From positions 1-33,634 of the forward strand of contig JADJOU010000025.1 of NCBI GenBank assembly GCA_016713645.1: a DNA stretch of 33,634 nt, written 5' to 3'. This DNA comes from Bacteroidota bacterium (GTDB lineage Bacteria > Bacteroidota > Bacteroidia > Chitinophagales > JADJOU01). Numbering within the stretch: the first letter of the stretch is position 1; every line of letters starts with the position of its first letter. Made by a program: the position numbers and the translations under genes. Below the pieces are notes generated by a model. The model was not told the origin of the DNA. It did no database searches and was given only the letters and a program-made list of their open reading frames with translations. Below, piece after piece: positions 33,463 to 33,634 of this stretch.

Positions 33463-33634
33463 ATGAATTTTGAAGAGGAATTAAAAATCCAATGCGCTGC
33501 AGCACTTGTGGAATTGTATTCATGCGAATTGAGCGCATCGGATATCAATACCAATTTTACCATCAAGGATTTTGAAGGAGATATTACGGTCTTGACATTT
33601 CCATTTGTGAAGTTGACGAGACAGAGCCCCAGAA
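33463..33634 (+). CDS. argS: Arginyl-tRNA synthetase, N-terminal part (runs off window)
   Basis: The first 57 codons read MNFEEELKIQCAAALVELYS, later NFTIKDFEGDITVLTFPFVK, then LTRQSP. This matches the ArgRS N-terminal domain (additional domain 1), which contacts the D-loop of tRNA-Arg; the KDFEGDxTxxxFPF pattern is typical of Bacteroidota ArgRS. The catalytic domain lies beyond the window. It has its own promoter and is not clearly part of an operon with the large surface protein upstream. Confidence 0.85.
   Translation, partial: MNFEEELKIQCAAALVELYSCELSASDINTNFTIKDFEGDITVLTFPFVKLTRQSPR

Noticed and set aside
1..33634. tRNA or rRNA genes
   Set aside because: No GGTTCGAATC-type T-loop with an acceptor stem and no conserved rRNA sequence was noticed by eye; a covariance-model search was not possible here.

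Overview
The window looks like a chromosomal segment of a Bacteroidota bacterium, probably from the Saprospiria/Chitinophagia/Sphingobacteriia side of the phylum. The evidence is a PorP/SprF protein next to an OmpA-propeller protein of the type IX secretion (T9SS) kind, DUF3098 between ftsX and uppP, lipoproteins with the GCTD...CIY motif, a large FecA-type TonB-dependent receptor, near absence of Shine-Dalgarno sequences, and TAnnTTTG promoter elements before many genes. Most genes are housekeeping or envelope genes. No tRNA, rRNA, CRISPR array or insertion sequence was seen.

Layout. Positions 1-2400 (minus) hold a three-gene envelope operon: a GCTD lipoprotein, a lipoprotein joining a CX4CH haem-type domain to a YVTN beta-propeller, and a secreted propeller protein that runs off the window. 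A periplasmic HMA metal-binding protein diverges from it. Positions 2.9-6.9 kb (minus) hold an SDR oxidoreductase and the operon nrnA - immunophilin lipoprotein - secreted immunophilin, both immunophilins being cyclophilin-FKBP fusions. Then come ndk and a DUF423 membrane protein (plus), the porP/porE-like pair, and a carboxypeptidase-regulatory-domain protein. Positions 12.6-14.25 kb carry no intact gene: there are dispersed-repeat-like fragments, four tandem copies of a ~219-bp unit arranged A-B-A-B, and a decayed 21-bp repeat that spells HTD-rich heptapeptides on the minus strand. Next is a cell-envelope operon, M23 peptidase - ftsX - DUF3098 - uppP. Minus-strand tadA, a DUF2752 protein, a CAT/APC permease, a small membrane protein and tpiA follow. 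A lone Bro-N antirepressor-like gene sits between tpiA and aspS. The right part has aspS, a TonB receptor with a palindromic operator in its promoter, a response regulator without a kinase gene beside it, typA, a small DUF6576-like protein, a ~1150-residue surface or barrel-like protein of unknown function, and the start of argS.

Reading note. Many genes are broken by single-base indels, often in short homopolymers, and two carry an in-frame stop. The broken genes include aspS and typA, which should be essential or near-essential, and homology resumes directly after each break. I therefore read most breaks as sequence or assembly errors and give merged coordinates. The central part of the porE-like gene has the most, at least seven in ~0.85 kb.

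The most unusual structures are the tandem array at 12.9-13.8 kb with its two alternative inverted-repeat pairings, the HTD repeat relic beside it, the haem/propeller operon facing an HMA gene, the M23-ftsX pairing, and the palindrome in the TonB receptor promoter. I found no clearly new multi-gene defence or mobile system.
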